Assembly: GCA_903833025.1 (NCBI GenBank)
Contig: CAILDT010000790.1
Span: forward strand, 1-9,019
Length of the DNA: 9,019 nt
Origin: an uncultured Bacteroidota bacterium
GTDB taxonomy: Bacteria > Bacteroidota > Bacteroidia > 2-12-FULL-35-15
Reading direction: 5' to 3'
This document shows, piece by piece, positions 1-6,813 of the stretch (position 1 is the first letter of the stretch; every line of letters begins with the position of its first letter). Both the position numbers and the translations under genes were made by a program. Under the pieces are notes generated by a model. That model did no database searches, was not told the DNA's origin, and was given only the letters and a program-made list of their open reading frames with translations.

Positions 1-731
1 ACCTTCCCTATTCCTTCGTTTCTGATATTTTTTATCTCCGGATTACCTTTATATTTTATTCCGCCTACTCCTTTGCTGTTAATATTTAATTCTTTTGTTG
101 CATATACTTCCGCCGCCCCTATCCCATCAGCATCCAAACTCAACTTTTCTGTTTTCAAATTATAAGCACTTATTAACCCAAGTCCCGAATGATTTATTTT
201 CACATCTCTCACATCCCCTGCCAATATTAATGCTCCAACGATTTCTGATTTAATAGACATTTTATTTGCCGAAAGGTTTAATTCCGTCGTACCCACACCC
301 TTACAATCCAATTCCAAATCATCCAGCGATAGCTTATTCGAGCAAGATAACTTTCCAACCCCTTCAGTAGAAAGCTTCGAAAGATGCTTCAGATTAATAA
401 AAATATTAATTTTCTTCATCTTCCCAATCGAAATACTATCGCGCATCTTAACCGACAACACACCACCATCCACCGAAGTAATAATCAGCGGCTGAATATT
501 CTCATCCGTCTCCACCCTCACACTCTCATCACCCGATTGAGAAAGAAAAACATTAAAAACTCCCACAATTTCTATTTTATCGAAAGAAGTAACTGGACGG
601 GTTTGAGTTTGAACAATACCATTTCCATTTACTTTTGCCGAACCATCGCCAGTGGAAATAGTCATATTATCGCACCCTAAAAATGGCATCATCAGTGCAA
701 TTACCGAAGTAATGAGTAACGTTTTTTTCAT
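1..731 (-). CDS. DUF2807 (GIN-domain) putative lipoprotein, 3' end outside window
   Basis: Reading the minus strand from the ATG at 731-729 gives 243 open codons running off the left edge. The N-terminus (MKKTLLITSV..., hydrophobic to Cys20 in PFLGC) looks like a lipoprotein signal peptide; Phe at -3 makes the lipobox slightly non-canonical. A linker rich in Gly, Thr and Ser follows, then the family pattern 'R-P-V-x-x-F-D-K-I-E-I-x-G-V-F-N-V-F-L' (residues 45-63). From residue 124 a G-[VIL]-G motif recurs at 124, 145, 183, 203, 221 and 240, with a degenerate copy ending at Gly166, a period of 18-21 residues as expected for beta-solenoid rungs. DUF2807 proteins are described as putative adhesin heads and are common in Bacteroidota; their biochemical role is unknown. 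The G-N-P-E-I-K segment (229-234) normally lies close to the C-terminus, so I infer that only a few residues are missing. It lies 98 nt downstream of the SpoIID-like gene on the same strand; I found no clear promoter in that gap. Confidence 0.85.
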   Translation of the reverse strand, partial: MKKTLLITSVIALMMPFLGCDNMTISTGDGSAKVNGNGIVQTQTRPVTSFDKIEIVGVFNVFLSQSGDESVRVETDENIQPLIITSVDGGVLSVKMRDSISIGKMKKINIFINLKHLSKLSTEGVGKLSCSNKLSLDDLELDCKGVGTTELNLSANKMSIKSEIVGALILAGDVRDVKINHSGLGLISAYNLKTEKLSLDADGIGAAEVYATKELNINSKGVGGIKYKGNPEIKNIRNEGIGK

Positions 732-829
732 AAGAGAAGTTTTAGAAATTAATTTATATAAAGCAAGACGAATTATCCTAACAGAAAGTTACAATATTGC
801 TCTTCGGAGGTCCCATAATACCTTTTGAA

Positions 830-2002
830 TTACTCCTGCTTAAAATAATTTAAGGCGGATAAATCCACCAGATGAACATCTTTATAATAAAAGTTAAGAA
901 TATGTTTATACGAATAACCGAGGTTAGCTTGTCGCATTGCACCTTCCTGACAAAGCCCCACACCGTGCCCATAGCCACGACCATTAAAGCGAATTGAATC
1001 GCCAATCTGTTCGATAGAAAAATAAGTAGAACGTAATTTAAAATCGGCACGGATAGTTTTCAATGGTATTTTCAGGTTTCTATCTACAAAATAATTACTA
1101 CGTCCACCCGTTTGAGAAAAAGCGGTGGCTCCAGGAATGCGTGCACTATCGTTAATCGGGAATTTATGTTTTAATTGGAGGTATGCTTTCCAATCTTCCA
1201 AAGGGACGGTACGCTGCCAAGTGGCGTTATAACTGTGAATGCAAAATGTGTCTTTTACTGATTTTAAATAAGTAGTAGGGATTGACCACACGTCCTGCGA
1301 ATTGCAAGTAACACCGCCACAATTGGAGTGAAAGGCAGATGTAATGAGGTTTAAATCATTATCAACCACTACCAACCCTTTGGTTTCAAGCACCGCTTTT
1401 ACAATATTATCTTCGGTAGCTTTGTTTAAATATGCCTGACAGTGTACATCATCGCAAAGCTGAAACCCTTCTGCCTCGTGCCTGTTAAGATGAGACAACA
1501 AAAATGTTCGGCAAAGGATAGCTTGTAGTTTATAATATTCCAAACTAATATTTTTACCTGCTTCGGACTGCACAACACCTGCAATATAGTTTTCGAGGTT
1601 TACTTTATTTATTAATAAAAACTGCGATTTGTCTGCTGTTAATCCTACTTCCAAGTTACCATCATAAGTCCTTACTTTACTTTGCGCTATAACAGATTTT
1701 ATTTTGAACTCCCCTTCTTTTTCTTTTGAGTAATATTTAAGAGATCCGAATTTTCCGATAGTACGTTCAAAAGTTTTCAATAAGATGGAGTCTTTATCAA
1801 TACTCATTTGAAAAATGCCTGTGGGGTCGTAATCTTTTAATAACACGCCATCGCCATATACAAGGTAATCGCCGGAGGTGGGTGAAAATGCAAATGTGGT
1901 GATAACTTTGGTAGTTAAAATACGAATGCTTACAGTAACCGGATTTTCGGGTTTCACAAAAGAAGTGAATAGTATAAGAGATATGACGAGTAACTTTTTC
2001 AT
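830..2002 (-). CDS. SpoIID/LytB-domain secreted protein, likely peptidoglycan-active
   Basis: This 390-residue protein starts with a basic, hydrophobic leader (MKKLLVISLILFTSF) suggesting export to the periplasm, although no clean cleavage site is visible. The SpoIID domain covers roughly residues 100-377. Landmarks are NYIAGVVQSEAG (138-149, with Glu147 at the position of the catalytic Glu of Bacillus SpoIID), the KLQAILCRTF helix (158-167), CDDVHCQAY (183-191), the HSNCGG turn (225-230), the VW-x5-YL stretch (238-245), and GRGYGHGVGLCQEGA (341-355). SpoIID is a lytic transglycosylase that cleaves denuded glycan strands during engulfment in spore formers. Homologues are widespread in non-sporulating Gram-negatives, where the role is mostly uncharacterised. 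I therefore infer peptidoglycan remodelling but not a specific reaction. The residues before 100 resemble no domain I recognise. The ATG lies 5 nt after the lpxB stop, so it is almost certainly co-transcribed with it. Confidence 0.88.
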   Translation of the reverse strand: MKKLLVISLILFTSFVKPENPVTVSIRILTTKVITTFAFSPTSGDYLVYGDGVLLKDYDPTGIFQMSIDKDSILLKTFERTIGKFGSLKYYSKEKEGEFKIKSVIAQSKVRTYDGNLEVGLTADKSQFLLINKVNLENYIAGVVQSEAGKNISLEYYKLQAILCRTFLLSHLNRHEAEGFQLCDDVHCQAYLNKATEDNIVKAVLETKGLVVVDNDLNLITSAFHSNCGGVTCNSQDVWSIPTTYLKSVKDTFCIHSYNATWQRTVPLEDWKAYLQLKHKFPINDSARIPGATAFSQTGGRSNYFVDRNLKIPLKTIRADFKLRSTYFSIEQIGDSIRFNGRGYGHGVGLCQEGAMRQANLGYSYKHILNFYYKDVHLVDLSALNYFKQE

Positions 2003-2007
2003 TTTTA

Positions 2008-3108
2008 TTATTCTGCCAAATACTTTACCATTAAAGCAGCTGCTTTTTTTGATGCTCCTGCACCACCTAATTTTGCTCGTAGTTCAACATAGTTATTTAA
2101 CATTATGTTACGTGGAAAAGGGTTTAATAATTTATCTAATTCGGTTTTTAAATTAGTTTCGTTCAGTTCGTTTTGGATTAATTCTGTTACAATTTCTTTG
2201 TCCATTATTAAGTTAACCAACGAAATGTATTTTACTTTCACTAACTGTTTAGCAATAGCGTAAGATATTGCACCCCCTTTGTAACATACTACTTCGGGCA
2301 CATTAAACAAAGCTGTTTCCAGTGTTGCCGTACCCGAAGTTACAAGTGCTGCTTCTGCCTTCTGAAGTAATTGATAGGTTTCATTAAATACAATTTTTAC
2401 ATCGGCATCAGCAATAAATGTTTGATAATATTCCTTTGTTTGCGATGGTGCGCCAGCAATAATAAATTGATAATCTATATACTGTTTTTTCATTGCCAAC
2501 ATTAATGGAAGCATCGTTGCAATTTCCTGTTTCCTACTTCCGGGTAATAATGCAATGATGGGTTTATTGGAAGTTGCTGATAAAGTATTTGATTGAGACG
2601 CGTAATTAGAAACAGCATCCAACAAAGGGTGCCCTACAAAATCCACATCCATATCAAATCGTTTATAAAACTCCTTTTCAAACGGCAGGATAACAAACAT
2701 TTTATCAACTACACGTTTTATTTTATGAACACGAGATTGTTTCCAAGCCCATATTTGCGGAGAGATGTAATAAAACACTTTAATATTATAAGCTTTTGCA
2801 AACTCGGCAATGCGCAAATTAAACCCAGGATAATCAACTAAAATTAATACATCAGGTTTATGCTGAAGAATGTCCTTTTTGCAAATATCAATATTGTTAA
2901 GTATGGTGCGGAGATTCATTAGCACTTCTGTAAAGCCCATAAAAGCAAGCTCTTTGTAATGCTTCACTAATTCAGCACCTTGAGCTTTCATCAAATCACC
3001 ACCCCAGCAACGGAAATGAGCGTTAGCATCTAACACTTTTAGCTCTTTCATTAAATTAGATGCGTGCAAATCGCCCGATGCCTCCCCAGCAATGATGTAG
3101 TAATTCAT
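2008..3108 (-). CDS. lpxB: Lipid-A-disaccharide synthase
   Basis: LpxB (glycosyltransferase family 19) joins UDP-2,3-diacylglucosamine to lipid X (2,3-diacylglucosamine-1-phosphate), giving the beta-1,6 disaccharide of lipid A at the inner face of the cytoplasmic membrane. The 366-residue length is slightly below the usual 380 or so and nothing is missing. Family motifs are AGEASGD (7-13), the FMGFTEVL segment (57-63 region), VDYPGFN (91-97, with the conserved Asp92), YYISPQIWAWKQSR (113-126), FVGHPLLD (157-164), the donor-site LLPGSRKQE (187-195), VTSGTATLE (256-264), and VNLIM followed by E-L-I-Q near 298-312. The start codon overlaps the stop of the upstream 92-codon gene by one base (TAATG), which points to translational coupling. 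This gene supports a Gram-negative cell with lipid A. Confidence 0.96.
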   Translation of the reverse strand: MNYYIIAGEASGDLHASNLMKELKVLDANAHFRCWGGDLMKAQGAELVKHYKELAFMGFTEVLMNLRTILNNIDICKKDILQHKPDVLILVDYPGFNLRIAEFAKAYNIKVFYYISPQIWAWKQSRVHKIKRVVDKMFVILPFEKEFYKRFDMDVDFVGHPLLDAVSNYASQSNTLSATSNKPIIALLPGSRKQEIATMLPLMLAMKKQYIDYQFIIAGAPSQTKEYYQTFIADADVKIVFNETYQLLQKAEAALVTSGTATLETALFNVPEVVCYKGGAISYAIAKQLVKVKYISLVNLIMDKEIVTELIQNELNETNLKTELDKLLNPFPRNIMLNNYVELRAKLGGAGASKKAAALMVKYLAE

Positions 3109-3386
3109 TATAGTATGTGAAGATAATCGGTAAAAAAACTAAGGTAGGCAATAAATGCCGACCAAATGAAAGTAGCTATTAACACACCTTTGGTAGCTTT
3201 ATATTTTTCCTTATTAAGTGTTAAATAAAACGGAACTAAATTAATAACCATACAAATACTTACATTTATACGTTTTAAATTATGCTGTGTAACAAGCACG
3301 TAATAAAGATAAAAAACAAGTGGAGGGAAAATTATACCTAATAATATTCCAAACCAAATGTTATCGAAGTTGGTGTTTTTAAACAT
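3108..3386 (-). CDS. Small membrane protein of unknown function, between surE and lpxB
   Basis: I do not recognise a named family for this 92-residue protein. It is strongly hydrophobic, with three probable membrane segments at about residues 10-32 (with a central PP kink), 40-57 and 66-86, joined by short basic or polar loops (QHNLKR at 35-40, NKEKYKATK at 58-66). It has no signal peptide separate from the first helix and no obvious catalytic residues. Its reality as a gene rests on context: it fills the gap between surE (18 nt upstream) and lpxB (1-nt overlap, TAATG) exactly, on the same strand, with a continuous frame. Coupling to lpxB suggests a role at the membrane near lipid A synthesis, but this is inference from position alone. 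Confidence 0.75.
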   Translation of the reverse strand: MFKNTNFDNIWFGILLGIIFPPLVFYLYYVLVTQHNLKRINVSICMVINLVPFYLTLNKEKYKATKGVLIATFIWSAFIAYLSFFTDYLHIL

Positions 3387-3404
3387 AAATTCTATAATTA
3401 AATT

Positions 3405-4181
3405 TCAAAGTTTCCATCTATTTTCAATTTCCTTAATTGCATTGTGAGCTGTTAAGTCAAACTGGGTGGGCACAACGGAAACATAATTATTTTCTATAGC
3501 CCAAACGTCAGTATCCTTTTTACCCTTATCATAATTTTCAAACCTGCCAGTAAGCCAATAATAAGGTTTTCCGCTTGGATCGTGCCGCTCATCAAGCTCT
3601 TCAACCCAGTTGGCACGTGCCTGACGACAAATTTTTATTCCTTTTATTTTATCATATTTTAATTTAGGAATATTTACATTGAGGCAAACATCTTTTGGCA
3701 AACCATTTTTTAAGACATTCTCGACAATTGTTTTTATTATTTTTTTTGCAGCAGAGAAATCGGCATCGTGAGAATAATCGCATAACGAAAAACCAACGGA
3801 AGGAATACTTTCAATTGCACCTTCAACAGCGGCTGACATAGTGCCAGAATAAATAACATTGATGGACATATTGCTTCCGTGATTAATACCCGATACACAT
3901 AAATCAGGTTTACGTTTTAATATTTTATTAACCGCAAACTTTACACAATCTACAGGGGTACCGCTGCAACTGTACTCTTCTTTTATGCCGTGTGTTTTAG
4001 TTTTATGAAGCCGAAGAGTAGAATTAATAGTTATTGCGTGCCCCATTCCGGATTGAGGTTTGTCGGGAGCAACAACAACTACATCTCCCAGCGTTTTCAT
4101 AATTTCAACTAATGCAACAATGCCAGGTGCGGTAATACCATCGTCGTTGGTAACTAATATCAAAGGTTTTTGTTTTTTCAT
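3405..4181 (-). CDS. surE: 5'/3'-nucleotidase SurE
   Basis: SurE is a divalent-metal-dependent phosphatase that removes phosphate from nucleoside 5'- and 3'-monophosphates; some homologues also attack short polyphosphate. It is cytosolic and linked to stationary-phase survival in E. coli. The 258-residue product has the full motif set: LVTNDDGI (9-16; Asp13 and Asp14 as metal ligands), VVAPDKPQSGMGHAIT (37-51; Ser44 as ligand), YSCSGTPVDCV (70-80), CVSGINHGSN (95-104; Asn100 as ligand), and YSGTMSAAVEGA shortly after. The C-terminal part (ENNYVSVVPTQFDLT) is the usual dimer-arm and closing strand. It ends in TGA, 18 nt before the next gene, and seems to lead the four-gene minus-strand operon. 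Upstream on the minus strand, TAATTTTA (4195-4188) is one base off the -7 consensus and sits only a few bases from the ATG, so it is a weak promoter candidate. Confidence 0.96.
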   Translation of the reverse strand: MKKQKPLILVTNDDGITAPGIVALVEIMKTLGDVVVVAPDKPQSGMGHAITINSTLRLHKTKTHGIKEEYSCSGTPVDCVKFAVNKILKRKPDLCVSGINHGSNMSINVIYSGTMSAAVEGAIESIPSVGFSLCDYSHDADFSAAKKIIKTIVENVLKNGLPKDVCLNVNIPKLKYDKIKGIKICRQARANWVEELDERHDPSGKPYYWLTGRFENYDKGKKDTDVWAIENNYVSVVPTQFDLTAHNAIKEIENRWKL

Positions 4182-4302
4182 TTGTGGTAAAATTACTGAA
4201 TATAGAGAAAGGGAATTTTAATTGATAAGAAATAGATTCACATTAAATTGTTGATAACAGCATATTGTTTATGATATTCAAGAAAGAGGTTTAAACATCA
4301 GT

Positions 4303-4318
4303 TAAATTTGTAATTTTG
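4303..4318 (+). promoter_or_regulatory. Two tandem Bacteroidota -7 promoter elements upstream of ispH
   Basis: Two perfect matches to TAnnTTTG lie back to back: TAAATTTG at 4303-4310 and TAATTTTG at 4311-4318. Transcription from either would give a leader of about 20-30 nt before the ispH ATG at 4344. No TTG -33 element stands at the usual 17-23 nt spacing from either copy, so which one is active, or whether both are, cannot be decided from sequence. They sit in the 162-nt divergent region between surE and ispH, which holds no other recognisable feature. Confidence 0.5.
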
Positions 4319-4343
4319 ACACCCTTTTAAAAGTGAAAAATTA

Positions 4344-5567
4344 ATGAAGAGTTTTAATATTCCAGAGTTTTATAAAAGCCCGATAATTTCTAAAATAAAA
4401 CAACTACGGAAACTAAACGACCCTCGTAAAGTTGATTTTAGTGCAAGTGTTTTGGATTTTGGCGAAGTTCGTTTTTTTATATCTCGTCATTTTGGATTCT
4501 GCTATGGAGTGGAAAATGCAATAGAAATATCCTATAAAGCAATAGAAGAAAATGAGGGTAAACGGATTTTCTTATTAAGTCAGATGATTCATAATCCAGA
4601 CGTAAATAATGATTTGTTAAATCGTGGCGTTCGTTTTTTAATGGATACAACAGGCAAACAGATTATTCCTTTTTCGGAATTAACAAAAGATGATATAGTT
4701 ATTATTCCTGCTTTCGGCACCACATTGAAGATTGAAGATGAATTGAATAAAATGGGGATTGAAGTAAGAAAATACGATACTACCTGTCCGTTTGTGGAGA
4801 GAGTGTGGAAGAAATCCGAAAAACTTGGAGAAGATAATTATACAATAATCATTCACGGAAAATATAATCACGAAGAAACAAGAGCAACATTTTCACGCAG
4901 TGAAAAAAATGCTCCTTCAATTATTGTTAAAGATATTCACGAGGCGAGAATACTTGGAGAGTTTATTTCAGGGAATGTTTCGGCAGAAGAATTTGAAAAA
5001 ACGTTTAAAGGAAAACATTGTGAACTTTTTGATACTTCAAAACATTTGAATCGTGTTGGAGTGATAAATCAAACAACTATGCTTGCTACTGAAACACAAG
5101 AAATTGCCGATTATTTTAAAAGTGTAATGATAAAAAAATATGGTGAAGCGGAATTAAAAAATCATTTTGCTGATACACGTGATACTTTATGCTACGCTAC
5201 AAACGAAAACCAAGAAGCTACGTATGGTTTACTAAAACAAGATGCTGATTTAGCAATAGTTGTTGGAGGATACAATAGCTCCAACACATCACATATTGTA
5301 GAACTTTGTGAGCAGAAATTACCAACTTATTTTATTTCATCGGCTTCAGAAATAATTTCAAAAACGGAGATCAATCATTATAATTTTACAAAACATCAAC
5401 ATATTGTAACAACCAATTATTTACCAAATAAAAAGCCTGTTGATATAATACTTACTAGCGGCGCATCTTGCCCTGATTCAGTGGTTGACGAAGTTCTGCA
5501 GAAAATACTATCGTATTTTAATTCCGCAAAAAGTGTTGAAGAAGTGTTACATAAAATGATGAATTAA
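4344..5567 (+). CDS. ispH: 4-hydroxy-3-methylbut-2-enyl diphosphate reductase, long form
   Basis: IspH is the last enzyme of the MEP pathway. It is an Fe-S protein that reduces HMBPP to isopentenyl and dimethylallyl diphosphate in the cytosol. The three cluster cysteines are visible: Cys53 in GFCYGV, Cys148 in DTTCPFV, and Cys283 in DTLCYATNENQ. Substrate-side residues are also present: His83 (MIHNP), His176 and Glu178 (NHEET), and the INQTTML loop (241-247). At 407 residues it is about 90 longer than the E. coli enzyme. The extra length is an N-terminal extension of about 40 residues plus an insertion around 186-235, which is the architecture of the plant/cyanobacterial-like branch. An additional cysteine, Cys376, occurs in GASCPD, where E. 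coli has GASAPD. The ATG is preceded by tandem -7 elements. The stop lies 10 nt before the broken SET-domain gene, suggesting co-transcription. Confidence 0.95.
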   Translation: MKSFNIPEFYKSPIISKIKQLRKLNDPRKVDFSASVLDFGEVRFFISRHFGFCYGVENAIEISYKAIEENEGKRIFLLSQMIHNPDVNNDLLNRGVRFLMDTTGKQIIPFSELTKDDIVIIPAFGTTLKIEDELNKMGIEVRKYDTTCPFVERVWKKSEKLGEDNYTIIIHGKYNHEETRATFSRSEKNAPSIIVKDIHEARILGEFISGNVSAEEFEKTFKGKHCELFDTSKHLNRVGVINQTTMLATETQEIADYFKSVMIKKYGEAELKNHFADTRDTLCYATNENQEATYGLLKQDADLAIVVGGYNSSNTSHIVELCEQKLPTYFISSASEIISKTEINHYNFTKHQHIVTTNYLPNKKPVDIILTSGASCPDSVVDEVLQKILSYFNSAKSVEEVLHKMMN

Positions 5568-5577
5568 CAATAAATTT

Positions 5578-6030
5578 ATGAGTGAATTTTTAGAAGTAAA
5601 AAAATCGAAGATTAAAGGGGCAGGGAAAGGACTCTTTACTAAACGTGATATTAAAAAAGGATAACGGATAATTGAATACCTTGGTGAAATAATTACGGAA
5701 GCTGAATGTGATAGAAGGGCTGAAAAAGACCAGTGTGGTTATATTTTTTATATAAGCAAAAGAAAATGTGTAGATGCATTTCATACACCAAATGAATTGG
5801 CGCGATATGCAAATGATGCTGCTGGATTAACAAAAACAAAAGGCATCAGAAATAATTGCTGTTATGAAGTTTGGAAACACAGAGGTTGGATAAAGGCAGA
5901 AAAAAAAATTAAGGCAGGAGAAGAGATTTTTGTAAGCTACGGCGCAGAATACTGGAGGGATATTCGCTATAATATAAAGTTGGAGAAAGAAAAAGTGAAG
6001 GAAGCAAAAAAGGCAAAAGCAAAAAAATAA
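5578..6030 (+). pseudogene. SET-domain protein-lysine methyltransferase, interrupted by one in-frame stop
   Basis: From the ATG at 5578 the frame encodes 150 codons ending in TAA at 6028-6030, but codon 29 (5662-5664) is TAA. Sequence on both sides belongs to one SET domain. Before the stop is the opening GAGKGLFTKRDIKKG (14-28). After it come IIEYLGE (31-37), ELARYANDA (73-81, the counterpart of the R-F-x-N-H-S-C segment), the NNCCYEVW region (92-99), and GEEIFVSYGAEYW (114-126), with Tyr121 as the probable catalytic tyrosine. SET proteins transfer methyl from S-adenosylmethionine to lysine. No post-SET cysteine cluster is present; instead the C-terminus is a lysine-rich tail (KLEKEKVKEAKKAKAKK). 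There is no other stop or frameshift and no in-frame ATG after codon 1, so the only downstream restart is the TTG at 5797, which would lose half the fold. GAA to TAA is the simplest change, since Glu is common at this position. Sequencing error cannot be excluded. Confidence 0.85.
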
Positions 6031-6031
6031 A

Positions 6032-6790
6032 TTGGAACAAAAAAAACAATTCGGACTTATTGGCAATCCTCTTACTCATTCGTTTTCAAAAAAATATTTT
6101 GATGCGAAGTTTGAAAAGGAGAACATTACAGATTGTGAATTTAATGTGTATCCGCTTTCCACTATTAATGAACTGCCACAACTGTTAATTAATAATCCCA
6201 ACCTAATAGGATTAAGTGTAACGCTACCTTATAAAGAAAGTGTAGTCCCTTTTTTAAATGAAATGGATAAAACTGCACAAGTTGTTGGAGCAGTAAATTG
6301 CATAAAAATTTCCAACAAAAAACTAATGGGATTTAATACCGATGTTTTGGGTTTTCGTCAATCTATTAAACCATTTTTAGAAACTGCTCATCAAAAGGCA
6401 TTGATACTTGGCACTGGAGGTGCTTCAAAAGCTGTAGCGTTTGTTTTAAAGGAAATTGGAATAGATTGTTTTTTTGTTACTCGAAACAAAATGAACAACA
6501 ATCAGAATGACCGCTTGTTTTCTTATGAAGAATTAAATGTAAATATAATAAAAGCTTTTAAACTGATTATAAATACAACTCCTGTCGGTATGTTTCCGAG
6601 CATAAATACAGCACCTGATATTCCTTATCAGTTTATTTCTGATTCTCATTTATTATATGATTTGGTTTATAATCCTGTGGAAACAGAATTTTTGAAACGA
6701 GGAAAGGAATTCGGCGCATCAACTGTAAATGGCTTGTCAATGCTTCATCAGCAAGCAGAGCAAGCGTGGAGAATTTGGAATAGGGATTAA
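6032..6790 (+). CDS. aroE: Shikimate dehydrogenase, TTG start
   Basis: AroE reduces 3-dehydroshikimate to shikimate with NADPH, step four of the chorismate pathway, in the cytosol. The 252-residue protein carries the shikimate-binding HSFSK (16-20; Ser17 and Ser19), SVTLPYK (62-68, catalytic Lys68), GAVNC (86-90), and GFNTD (100-104, catalytic Asp104). It also has the NADP-binding loop GTGGASKA (127-134), the VTRN cofactor-specificity segment (149-152), NTTPVGM (181-187), YNPVET (213-218), and the C-terminal helix GLSMLHQQAEQAW (234-246). TTG at 6032 is the only usable start: an in-frame TGA lies at 5996-5998, no ATG or GTG intervenes, and the conserved FGLIGNP begins at residue 7. The start is one nt after the stop of the SET-domain gene, so translation is probably coupled or uses the AAGGAAG/AAAGG purine runs within the end of that gene. 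Confidence 0.95.
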   Translation: MEQKKQFGLIGNPLTHSFSKKYFDAKFEKENITDCEFNVYPLSTINELPQLLINNPNLIGLSVTLPYKESVVPFLNEMDKTAQVVGAVNCIKISNKKLMGFNTDVLGFRQSIKPFLETAHQKALILGTGGASKAVAFVLKEIGIDCFFVTRNKMNNNQNDRLFSYEELNVNIIKAFKLIINTTPVGMFPSINTAPDIPYQFISDSHLLYDLVYNPVETEFLKRGKEFGASTVNGLSMLHQQAEQAWRIWNRD

Positions 6791-6801
6791 TAAATATTTT
6801 A

Positions 6802-6809
6802 TACTTTTG
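6802..6809 (+). promoter_or_regulatory. -7 promoter element immediately before the DUF423 gene
   Basis: TACTTTTG is a perfect TAnnTTTG match that ends only 4 nt before the ATG at 6814. Bacteroidota transcripts start a few bases after this element, so the predicted start falls at or next to the ATG, giving a leaderless or nearly leaderless mRNA. The nearest upstream TTTG (6774-6777, inside the end of aroE) is 24 nt away, slightly beyond the usual -33/-7 spacing. A chance match is possible in such AT-rich DNA. Confidence 0.4.
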
Positions 6810-6813
6810 TTTT

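Noticed and set aside
384..680. Plus-strand open frame of 98 codons
   Set aside because: It lies antisense to the DUF2807 gene, whose translation gives a coherent signal peptide and repeat pattern; the plus-strand product is low-complexity and resembles nothing.
1878..2156. Plus-strand open frame of 92 codons across the SpoIID-like/lpxB junction
   Set aside because: It is antisense to two well-supported genes and spans their boundary. Its hydrophobic look comes from the complement of the signal peptide and the alanine-rich end of lpxB.
4222..4257. Direct repeat TTGATAA at 4222-4228 and 4251-4257, possible operator
   Set aside because: Seven AT-rich bases repeated once 29 nt apart are expected by chance in this region; there is no symmetry or known regulator motif.
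5797..6030. Separate small gene starting at TTG 5797
   Set aside because: The sequence is the C-terminal half of the SET domain in the same frame as the ATG at 5578, so it is part of the broken gene and not an independent one.
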